From: Draconibacterium orientale
GTDB lineage: Bacteria; Bacteroidota; Bacteroidia; Bacteroidales; UBA1556
Direction: 5' to 3'
Assembly: GCA_022736595.1 (NCBI GenBank)
Contig: DZDC01000135.1
Location: forward strand, 1-5,673
DNA: 5,673 nt
Shown: piece after piece, positions 1 to 4,893 of the stretch
Layout of the letters: every line of letters begins with the position of its first letter
Position numbering within the stretch: position 1 is the stretch's first letter
Position numbers and translations under genes: made by a program
The notes under the pieces: model-generated
Seen by the model: the letters and a program-made list of their open reading frames with translations, nothing else
The model's database searches: none
Told to the model about the DNA's origin: nothing

Positions 1-26
1 AACTTAATAAATATCATAAATTACAT

Positions 27-45
27 ATTTGTAATTATTATAAAT
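27..45 (+). promoter_or_regulatory. PerR-box-like operator upstream of perR
   Basis: An imperfect palindrome with 9-base arms around a single central T (position 36) and one mismatched arm position. Its core, TTGTAATTATTATAA at 29-43, differs from the Bacillus subtilis PerR box (TTATAATnATTATAA) only at the third base. It overlaps the -7 box at 41-50, so a bound repressor would block the promoter. The gene directly downstream encodes a PerR-type protein, which suggests autoregulation. The region is very AT-rich, which raises the chance of a coincidental match, and binding is inferred. Confidence 0.6.
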
Positions 46-50
46 TTGCA
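41..50 (+). promoter_or_regulatory. Bacteroidota-type -7 promoter box for perR
   Basis: TAAATTTGCA matches the Bacteroidota -7 consensus TAnnTTTG at every fixed position and carries the trailing CA. It lies 23 bases before the perR ATG, giving a predicted transcript start in the mid-50s and a leader of about 20 bases. No good TTTG -33 element is visible at the usual distance; the TTTG at 28-31 is too close. No Shine-Dalgarno site precedes the ATG, which is usual for this phylum. Confidence 0.6.
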
Positions 51-73
51 ATGTTTTTAAATATTAAAATAAC

Positions 74-490
74 ATGGGTTCTAGTACCGAAAATTTCATT
101 CAAATTTTGAAAAATGCAGGCGTAAAACCCAGCATTCAAAGAATTAAGATTTATGATTTTCTATGGAACAATCGCACTCACCCTACCATTGATTCTATTT
201 TTCAAGTGCTTGTTAATGAGATACCAACACTTTCAAAGACCACTGTTTATAACACCATGAAACTTTTTATGGAACATCAGTTGGTTCGCATGGTCACCAT
301 CGACGAAAGTGAAGCTCGTTTTGATGTGGTTACTCAATTTCATGGACATTTTAAATGTGAAGTTTGCGGCAAGTTAATGGATGTTGAAATTGAAAATCCA
401 GTGTTGGTAAATCAAGCCAAATTAGATTTTGAAGTTTCAGAAGCTCATTATTATCTAAAAGGTATATGTAACGAATGTAATAACAACTAA
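74..490 (+). CDS. perR: PerR, peroxide-sensing Fur-family repressor
   Basis: A cytoplasmic, metal-dependent DNA-binding repressor of peroxide-defence genes. The 138-residue length is normal for the Fur family. The N-terminal winged helix spans about residues 8-75, with the recognition-helix signature SKTTVYNTMKLF at 54-65. The five regulatory-metal ligands of B. subtilis PerR (H37, D85, H91, H93, D104) all have counterparts one position earlier: H36, D84, H90, H92 and D103. Aspartate rather than glutamate at position 84 favours peroxide sensing over iron sensing, since in B. subtilis that Asp is needed for histidine oxidation. The structural zinc site is present as CEVC (95-98) and CNEC (132-135). 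The ATG at 74 fits the family N-terminus and sits just after the promoter and PerR-like box. The next gene, 41 bases downstream, is a peroxiredoxin, a classical PerR target. Fur or Zur are alternatives, but the D84 pattern and the neighbours argue for PerR. Confidence 0.9.
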   Translation: MGSSTENFIQILKNAGVKPSIQRIKIYDFLWNNRTHPTIDSIFQVLVNEIPTLSKTTVYNTMKLFMEHQLVRMVTIDESEARFDVVTQFHGHFKCEVCGKLMDVEIENPVLVNQAKLDFEVSEAHYYLKGICNECNNN

Positions 491-504
491 CATATTAAAT
501 ATTA

Positions 505-514
505 ATAATTTACA
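505..514 (+). promoter_or_regulatory. Candidate promoter box before the peroxiredoxin gene
   Basis: ATAATTTACA resembles the TAnnTTTRCA boxes seen before perR, the superoxide reductase gene and ferritin, but the first two bases are inverted. It ends 17 bases before the ATG. It begins a stretch (509-528) that matches 18 of 20 bases with positions 1180-1199. A weak palindrome at 493-507 (TATTAAA, T, ATTAATA) has PerR-like 7-1-7 geometry but poor match to the box sequence. The gene may instead be read from the perR promoter. Confidence 0.3.
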
Positions 515-531
515 AATTTAAACTTAAAAAA

Positions 532-1167
532 ATGCAAAACTTAATTGGAAAAAAAGCCCCAAATTTTTCTGCAACAGCGGTAGTAAACGGTGGCGAAATG
601 GTCGAAAACTTCTCATTGGAACAATTCATCGGCAAAAAGCACGTGGTATTCTTCTTTTACCCTCTCGATTTTACTTTTGTTTGTCCTACTGAAATCATTG
701 CTTTTCAAGACAAAATGGGAGAATTTGACAAGCGTAACGTTGCCGTAGTGGGATGTTCTGTGGATTCAGAATTTTCACATTGGGCATGGTTAAATACCGA
801 ATTAAAAAACGGTGGAATTAAAGGAGTAAAGTATCCATTAGTATCGGATTTGAGTAAAACCATTTCAGAAAACTACGGTGTATTGGCAGGTGAATACGAT
901 TACGATGAGAACAACAATGGAGTTTTTGTGGGTGCACCTGTAGCCTACCGTGGACTTTTCCTAATAGACAAAGAAGGAATAATTCGTCATCAAGTAATCA
1001 ATGACTTACCTTTAGGACGCAGCGTTGATGAGACCTTGCGCATGGTGGATGCCCTTCAACATTTTGAGCAATATGGCGAAGTTTGTCCTGCCAACTGGCA
1101 TGCTGGCGACGAAGCTATGAAAGCTACTGCCGAAGGAGTTGCCGAATATTTAGGTAAGAAAGCTTAA
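532..1167 (+). CDS. Typical 2-Cys peroxiredoxin (Prx1/AhpC subfamily)
   Basis: A thiol peroxidase that reduces H2O2 and organic hydroperoxides in the cytoplasm. The catalytic motif PxxxTxxC is at residues 44-51 (P44, T48, peroxidatic C51 in FVCPTE). The active-site arginine is R140 in AYRG, and the resolving cysteine is C185 in GEVCPANW, so the enzyme should form intersubunit disulfides in a decameric ring. At 211 residues it is longer than many AhpC proteins, mainly because of about 13 extra acidic residues between YGVL (115-118) and AYRG (138-141). From memory, similar insertions occur in other Bacteroidota. The GG(L/V)G hyperoxidation-sensitivity motif is present only as a broken GGIKG (94-98), and there is no C-terminal YF, so it may resist overoxidation. 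No AhpF reductase is encoded here; the electron donor could be thioredoxin or AhpF elsewhere. The A-rich leader directly before the ATG supports this start. It is often named ahpC or tsaA in databases. Confidence 0.93.
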   Translation: MQNLIGKKAPNFSATAVVNGGEMVENFSLEQFIGKKHVVFFFYPLDFTFVCPTEIIAFQDKMGEFDKRNVAVVGCSVDSEFSHWAWLNTELKNGGIKGVKYPLVSDLSKTISENYGVLAGEYDYDENNNGVFVGAPVAYRGLFLIDKEGIIRHQVINDLPLGRSVDETLRMVDALQHFEQYGEVCPANWHAGDEAMKATAEGVAEYLGKKA

Positions 1168-1175
1168 TAATATCG

Positions 1176-1185
1176 TACATTTACA
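1176..1185 (+). promoter_or_regulatory. Candidate promoter box before the superoxide reductase gene
   Basis: TACATTTACA matches TAnnTTTG except for A in place of the last G, the same variant as the box before ferritin. It ends 25 bases before the ATG at 1211 and lies in a 43-base gap. It overlaps the 18-of-20-base similarity with the peroxiredoxin leader. No convincing -33 element is visible, so it could also be a leader element in a shared transcript. Confidence 0.4.
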
Positions 1186-1210
1186 AAATTAACCTTAAAC
1201 CAATCAACCT

Positions 1211-1588
1211 ATGAAAATCAACAGATATCAAGACATTTCAGAAATCGATCGCGAAGCAAAACGCGACTATATCGACCGTCATTCAGCCTTTGTGCATTGC
1301 GAAAACACTGCGGTTGCAGGTGAAAAATTCAAAGTAAAAGTTCAAGTGGGTGATCAATATAAACATCCCGATGACTTTGACCATTTTATTAAATGGGTTC
1401 AATTATGGGATGGAGAACGCTTTTTAGGTGAAGCCAGCTTTGCCGCTGGCGCAATGGGCAGCGCTCCTGCTAATCTGGAGGTTGACTTCTATATTGTACC
1501 TACAAAAAGCATGAAACTCATGGCCCACGCCTATTGCACCAAACATGGTTTATGGCAAAGTGATGAAGTGACTGTAGAAGTGAACTAA
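1211..1588 (+). CDS. Superoxide reductase, one-domain (class II, neelaredoxin type)
   Basis: Reduces superoxide to H2O2 at a mononuclear Fe(His)4Cys centre in the cytoplasm, without making O2. All five expected iron ligands are visible: H24 (in DRHSAF), H52 (in KHPDD), H58 (in DHFIKW), and C109 plus H112 in YCTKHGLW. The length of 125 residues fits the one-domain class; the N-terminal desulforedoxin domain with its CxxC zinc/iron site is absent. The usual EKHxP segment reads D22-R23-H24-S-A, so the Glu that binds the ferric iron and the catalytic Lys are replaced by Asp and Arg, and the following Pro is lost. Both changes keep the charge, so the enzyme is probably active, but this is inference. 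The enzyme needs an electron donor, usually rubredoxin, and none is encoded here; the NADP+ reductase at 3336 is a possible distant source. Its product H2O2 would be the substrate of the peroxiredoxin upstream. A terminator follows the stop codon. Confidence 0.88.
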   Translation: MKINRYQDISEIDREAKRDYIDRHSAFVHCENTAVAGEKFKVKVQVGDQYKHPDDFDHFIKWVQLWDGERFLGEASFAAGAMGSAPANLEVDFYIVPTKSMKLMAHAYCTKHGLWQSDEVTVEVN

Positions 1589-1603
1589 AATTACCTATAG
1601 GTT

Positions 1604-1643
1604 AAAGAGGTTGTTCTTTTAAAGTAGGACAACCTTTTTTTTT
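1604..1643 (+). terminator. Intrinsic terminator after the superoxide reductase gene
   Basis: A 10-base-pair stem, AGGTTGTTCT (1608-1617) with AGGACAACCT (1626-1635), containing one G-U pair, closes an 8-base loop and is followed by a run of nine T (1635-1643). The A-rich bases at 1604-1606 can pair with the first T residues. It starts 15 bases after the stop codon, so the perR-peroxiredoxin-superoxide reductase unit ends here. The opposite strand has only a short T run, so it is mainly a plus-strand terminator. Confidence 0.88.
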
Positions 1644-1649
1644 GTTAAG

Positions 1650-1718
1650 AAAATCAATAAAAATCAATCTTTGGATTGAAGATAAAAAGCAATTCTTGTA
1701 AACCATAATTTTATTGAT
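1650..1718. repeat. Cluster of small direct and inverted ATCAAT repeats
   Basis: The 9-mer AAAATCAAT occurs twice (1650-1658 and 1660-1668). The second copy leads into a 6-base-pair hairpin, TCAATC (1664-1669) and GATTGA (1674-1679), with the loop TTTG. ATCAATAAAA (1653-1662) recurs inverted as TTTTATTGAT at 1709-1718. The stretch lies between the terminator and the ferritin promoter box. It could be a regulator binding site or simply low-complexity AT-rich DNA; no gene is visible in the 224-base gap on either strand. Confidence 0.35.
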
Positions 1719-1766
1719 CATTTTAAAAATTTACATGTATTTATTAGGTTAGATAGATAATTTACT

Positions 1767-1776
1767 TAAATTTACA
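1767..1776 (+). promoter_or_regulatory. Candidate promoter box for the ferritin gene
   Basis: TAAATTTACA matches the TAnnTTTG consensus except for A at the last position, the same variant as at 1176-1185. It ends 36 bases before the ferritin ATG and lies downstream of a strong terminator, where a new promoter is required. Similar AATTTAC strings occur at 1728 and 1759, so the exact box is uncertain. No good Fur or PerR box was recognised nearby. Confidence 0.45.
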
Positions 1777-1812
1777 CCATTAAATCTATAACAAAACATA
1801 AATTTCAACTAT

Positions 1813-2322
1813 ATGATTAACAAGAAATTAGAAAATGAGCTCAATAAGCAGATGAATGCTGAATTATATTCTGCTTACTTATATTTATCCATGGGCGCCT
1901 ATTTATCAAAACAAAATTTAAATGGATTTTCGCATTGGATGCAAATTCAATTTCAAGAAGAGCAATCGCATGCCATGAAGTTATTTCAATATATCCTTGA
2001 TAGAGGCGGTGAAGTGAAACTCGAAAAAATAGAAAAACCAAAAACCACCTGGGAAGGCATTGTGGACGTATTTGACAATATTGTGAAGCATGAAAGTAAA
2101 ATTACTAGCATGATTAATAGCTTGGTAGATGTAGCCATGACCGAAAAAGACCATGCTACAGTAGCAATGATGCAATGGTATGTTTCTGAACAAGTGGAGG
2201 AAGAAGCAAGTGTTTCATTACTTTATGATCAACTGAAGCTTATTGAAGGCAAAGGTCCAGGTTTATTCATGCTTGATAGAGAAGCAAATCAAAGGGTGTT
2301 TACACCTGCTCCCACAAAATAA
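1813..2322 (+). CDS. ftnA: Non-haem bacterial ferritin
   Basis: An iron-storage protein of the bacterial ferritin (FtnA) family, expected to form a 24-subunit cytoplasmic shell that oxidises Fe2+ and stores it as ferric mineral. It is 169 residues, close to the usual length, and consists of a four-helix bundle plus a short C-terminal helix. The ferroxidase residues are complete in E. coli FtnA numbering: E17, E50, H53, E94 and Q127, with Y24 also present. The third iron site typical of bacterial FtnA is also present as E49, E126, E129 and E130. There is no sign of a haem-ligating methionine as in bacterioferritin, and the length and helix pattern do not fit Dps. By sequestering iron it complements the peroxide and superoxide enzymes upstream. 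It begins a closely spaced three-gene unit, with the next gene 11 bases after its stop. Confidence 0.93.
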   Translation: MINKKLENELNKQMNAELYSAYLYLSMGAYLSKQNLNGFSHWMQIQFQEEQSHAMKLFQYILDRGGEVKLEKIEKPKTTWEGIVDVFDNIVKHESKITSMINSLVDVAMTEKDHATVAMMQWYVSEQVEEEASVSLLYDQLKLIEGKGPGLFMLDREANQRVFTPAPTK

Positions 2323-2333
2323 ATTACAGATTG

Positions 2334-3317
2334 ATGGCTAATTTTAATGTAAATTATTTGGGATTACACCTCCGCAATCCAATTATAATTGCTAGCAGCG
2401 GTTTGACCAATAGTGTTGAAAAAAACATTGATCTATTCGAAAAAGGAGCTGGAGCTATAGTACTTAAATCTCTATTTGAAGAGCAAATATTGGCAGAATC
2501 GGCCCATAATATTTCCTTAGACCAGAGCTATGGTTATGATGTACATGACTATATCAGTAATACCCTTAGAAATGTTCGAATAAGCGATTACTTGCGTTTA
2601 ATCAAAGAAACTAAGTTGGCTGTTGACATCCCTGTGATAGCAAGCATTAATTGTGTCACTGACCGCGAGTGGGTTGAATTTACTCAACAAATCGAAGACG
2701 CTGGAGCTGATGCATTGGAAATTAACATTGGTATTTTACCTTCAAATCACAACATTTCCAGCGAACAAAACGAACAAAACTATTTCAATATTCTGAAAAA
2801 AGTAAGAAGAAATACTAAATTACCCGTGGCTGTAAAACTTAGTAATTACAGTGCAGGCTTGGCACATCTTATCAAAAAACTAAGCTGGACCGGATATGTG
2901 GATGGTTTTGTGCTTTTTAATCGGTATTATCGACCCAATTTGGATATTGAAACCATGAAGGTAACTTCTAGTGATTTATTTTCAAATTCGAGTGATATCA
3001 GCGAAAGTTTGCGTTGGGTGGCAATCATGAGCAAAGCGATTGAATTACCTATTTCAGCCACCACAGGAGTTCATTCTGGAGCAGACGTTATTAAGCAAAT
3101 TTTGGCTGGAGCTAACAGTGTACAAATCGCATCCGCAATATATAAAAATGGATCAAGTCATATTCAAACCATGCTCAAAGACATGGAGTCATGGATGGAT
3201 CGTAAATCATACAAAAATCTGGATGAGTTTAGAGGAAAAATGTCATTTGACGTTAATTCAAATACTGTTGCCTTTGAGCGCATACAGTTTATGAAACATT
3301 TTGGAACAATTGAATAA
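2334..3317 (+). CDS. Dihydroorotate dehydrogenase-like flavoprotein, probably not a true PyrD
   Basis: A TIM-barrel protein of the class 1 dihydroorotate dehydrogenase superfamily, 327 residues from the ATG at 2334; an overlapping TTG at 2331 would add one residue and is less likely. FMN-binding features are visible: the VLKS segment near residues 43-46, the VKLS lysine K168 matching the FMN-contacting Lys of PyrD, and the phosphate-binding TTGVHSGADV (243-252) with LAGANSVQIASA (257-268). The PyrD segment LNxSCPN, with the active-site Cys/Ser loop after it, is replaced by EINIGILPSN (129-138). The conserved Asn remains at 131, but no Cys or Ser is in the usual catalytic position. This matches a known DHOD-like subgroup described as keeping the FMN site but lacking catalytic residues. 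Its substrate is unknown. It is 11 bases after ferritin and 18 bases before an NADP+ reductase, which could reduce its FMN. No pyrimidine genes are near, so a pyrD call would be misleading. Confidence 0.8.
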   Translation: MANFNVNYLGLHLRNPIIIASSGLTNSVEKNIDLFEKGAGAIVLKSLFEEQILAESAHNISLDQSYGYDVHDYISNTLRNVRISDYLRLIKETKLAVDIPVIASINCVTDREWVEFTQQIEDAGADALEINIGILPSNHNISSEQNEQNYFNILKKVRRNTKLPVAVKLSNYSAGLAHLIKKLSWTGYVDGFVLFNRYYRPNLDIETMKVTSSDLFSNSSDISESLRWVAIMSKAIELPISATTGVHSGADVIKQILAGANSVQIASAIYKNGSSHIQTMLKDMESWMDRKSYKNLDEFRGKMSFDVNSNTVAFERIQFMKHFGTIE

Positions 3318-3335
3318 TAAATCGATAAACAAAAT

Positions 3336-4145
3336 ATGGAAGAATTAAATGCAGTTATTACACAAGTAATTCAAGTATCCCCCACCATGAAAGTGTTTCG
3401 GATAGCTCCTTTGGGATGGGAATTACCCGATTTTAAAGCCGGTCAATTTGTAGCAATTTTTCTACCTGGCTCAGCGCATCGTTGTGCTGAAGCCACTGAA
3501 GAATTTGAAAAAATGGATTCCGACAAAATGATTAAAAGAGCGTATAGTATTGCTAGCAGCTCTAAAACCAAGGAATTTTTAGAATTTTACATTACTTTGG
3601 TTCATTCAGGAAGTCTTACCCCTCGCCTTTTTGATTTGAAAATTGGTGATAAAGTAGGTATCGGAACCAAGTTTGTAGGAATGTTCACACTAGACCAAAT
3701 ACCTGAAGATAAGAATGTTGTGTTAGTGGCTACAGGTACTGGAGTTGCGCCATACATGAGTATGCTTCGCACCAGTGCCTTACAGCGTAAAGGTAATATT
3801 GCTGTGGTGCATGGAGCTAGTAATTCATGGGATTTGGGATACAGTTCTGAGCTAAACCTCCTCCAAACGCTTACCACACATTTCAAATACCTGCCCACCA
3901 TTACCGAACCTCAAAAAGAAATGACTCCTTGGAACGGGCACGTCGATTTTATTCAAGATATGTGGAATGCTGGAGTAGTTGAAAAACTATGGGGTTTTAA
4001 ACCCATGCCTGAAAATACTCACATTTTCCTTTGTGGAAATCCTAGAATGATTGGCGAGTTGACTCATGCTCTTGAAAAAGATGGCTTTAGCGAATGGAAC
4101 AGAAACAAAAATCCTGACGGACAAATTCATATCGAAAAGTTCTAG
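3336..4145 (+). CDS. Ferredoxin/flavodoxin-NADP+ reductase (FNR family)
   Basis: A soluble FAD enzyme that moves electrons between NADP(H) and ferredoxin or flavodoxin. The 269 residues contain the FAD domain, with GQFVAIFLPGS (36-46), the isoalloxazine-binding RAYSIAS (68-74) and TLVHSGSLTPRL (87-98). The NADP domain follows, with VATGTGVAPYMSM (131-143) and the late LCGNPRMIGEL (232-242). The C-terminus ends in IHIEKF, without the stacking tyrosine of plant-type enzymes, which fits the bacterial subclass I type such as the Azotobacter enzyme. Between the first two FAD motifs is an extra acidic stretch of about 18 residues (48-65). Only C50 and C233 are present, so there is no PyrK-like 2Fe-2S site, and it is not a PyrK partner. 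It ends the ferritin/DHOD-like unit and precedes a strong terminator. Possible roles are feeding reduced ferredoxin or rubredoxin for superoxide reduction, releasing ferritin iron, or serving the flavoprotein next door; all three are inference. Confidence 0.88.
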   Translation: MEELNAVITQVIQVSPTMKVFRIAPLGWELPDFKAGQFVAIFLPGSAHRCAEATEEFEKMDSDKMIKRAYSIASSSKTKEFLEFYITLVHSGSLTPRLFDLKIGDKVGIGTKFVGMFTLDQIPEDKNVVLVATGTGVAPYMSMLRTSALQRKGNIAVVHGASNSWDLGYSSELNLLQTLTTHFKYLPTITEPQKEMTPWNGHVDFIQDMWNAGVVEKLWGFKPMPENTHIFLCGNPRMIGELTHALEKDGFSEWNRNKNPDGQIHIEKF

Positions 4146-4166
4146 CTTTCAGTTAGTAAAGTATTG

Positions 4167-4193
4167 AAAGCCACCCATCGGTGGCTTTTTTTT
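4167..4193 (+). terminator. Intrinsic terminator after the NADP+ reductase gene
   Basis: A perfect 9-base-pair stem, AAAGCCACC (4167-4175) and GGTGGCTTT (4180-4188), with the 4-base loop CATC, running into eight T (4186-4193). It starts 21 bases after the reductase stop codon. The minus strand lacks a T run on the other side, so it works on the plus strand. It separates the redox unit from the membrane-protein/ribD unit. Confidence 0.93.
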
Positions 4194-4214
4194 AACTTCT
4201 TAAATAACCGATCC

Positions 4215-4883
4215 ATGTCAAAACAGCGAATCTATAACCGACTTGAGAATCTATTGAATGAAGGTTTTAGTTTTAACAGAAATTACTATTTCCAAAGTGC
4301 ATTTGAACTGATCAGACCTAATATTTTGTTATTGGCCATTTTTACTGCCCTCTATATGGGGATTGCAATATTAATGTTGCAAAACCCAAAGTTTGGTCCA
4401 TGGATTCAAATGCTTATCAATGGCCCCATTTCAGCTGGATATTATTTAGTAATGCATCGAATATTTCAAAAGCAACCGCTAAGTTTTGAAAATTTCTTTG
4501 AAGGCTTTAAAATATTTTTACCGGTTTTAATGGTATCAATAGTGGTTAATCTAATCACAACCATTGGGTTTGTACTATTGATAATTCCTGGATTGGCCTT
4601 TGCGCTCCTCTTTCTTTTTAGTATGCCCTTAGTCGTTTTTGGAAATTTAGATTACTTTTCTGCCATGGAAGTGAGCAGAAAAATAGTAATGAGAAACTTT
4701 GGAGAATTTGTGATTTTGGGTCTGGTTATCACTCTAATTAATGTAATTGGGCTATTAATGTTCGCAATTGGAGTTTTAGTAACTATACCTCTAAGTTATG
4801 CAATTATTTTTTTGGTATATAAAGATCTTATAGGTCTTGAGGATTCTGAAAATAATGAAAAAGATTTTAGTTATTTTAGATAA
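4215..4883 (+). CDS. Multi-pass membrane protein of unknown function
   Basis: Start chosen at the ATG at 4215, giving 222 residues. The open frame extends back to a TTG at 4164, but those 17 codons read through the terminator hairpin and are not credible. A soluble, partly charged N-terminus (1-35) is followed by hydrophobic segments at about 36-55, 66-82 (weaker), 100-121, 123-143, 164-184 and 184-203, then a charged C-terminal tail. A GFVLLIIPGLAFALLF stretch (118-133) with an I-P-G turn, followed by an amphipathic NLDYFSAMEVSRKIVMRN segment (144-161), resembles widespread uncharacterised membrane families such as DUF975-like proteins. No catalytic or transport motif is recognised, so no function is assigned. 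Only 21 bases separate the end of the terminator from the ATG, so the promoter is unclear. The ribD start follows 10 bases after the stop, which suggests co-transcription. Confidence 0.75.
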   Translation: MSKQRIYNRLENLLNEGFSFNRNYYFQSAFELIRPNILLLAIFTALYMGIAILMLQNPKFGPWIQMLINGPISAGYYLVMHRIFQKQPLSFENFFEGFKIFLPVLMVSIVVNLITTIGFVLLIIPGLAFALLFLFSMPLVVFGNLDYFSAMEVSRKIVMRNFGEFVILGLVITLINVIGLLMFAIGVLVTIPLSYAIIFLVYKDLIGLEDSENNEKDFSYFR

Positions 4884-4893
4884 AACTCAGCCC

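Noticed and set aside
493..507. Second PerR box before the peroxiredoxin gene
   Set aside because: The 7-1-7 palindrome geometry fits, but only about 9 of 14 defined bases match the PerR consensus, which is expected by chance in such AT-rich DNA.
1841..2193. Two minus-strand open frames opposite ferritin
   Set aside because: They overlap each other and the ferroxidase-coding region, with no family resemblance; they reflect the codon pattern of the ferritin gene.
3040..3294. Plus-strand open frame of 84 codons inside the DHOD-like gene
   Set aside because: It lies wholly within a well-supported gene in another frame and its protein shows no recognisable domain.
2334..3317. Calling this gene pyrD
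   Set aside because: The catalytic Cys/Ser loop is missing, no pyrimidine genes are nearby, and the neighbouring reductase lacks the 2Fe-2S cysteines of PyrK.
3602..3901. Minus-strand open frame of 99 codons opposite the NADP+ reductase gene
   Set aside because: It is antisense to the conserved FAD and NADP motifs, has no recognisable domain and no promoter-like box, and is a shadow of the real gene.
4884..4893. FMN riboswitch before ribD
   Set aside because: Only 10 bases separate ribD from the preceding gene, and no FMN-riboswitch-like conserved helices are visible upstream of 4215.
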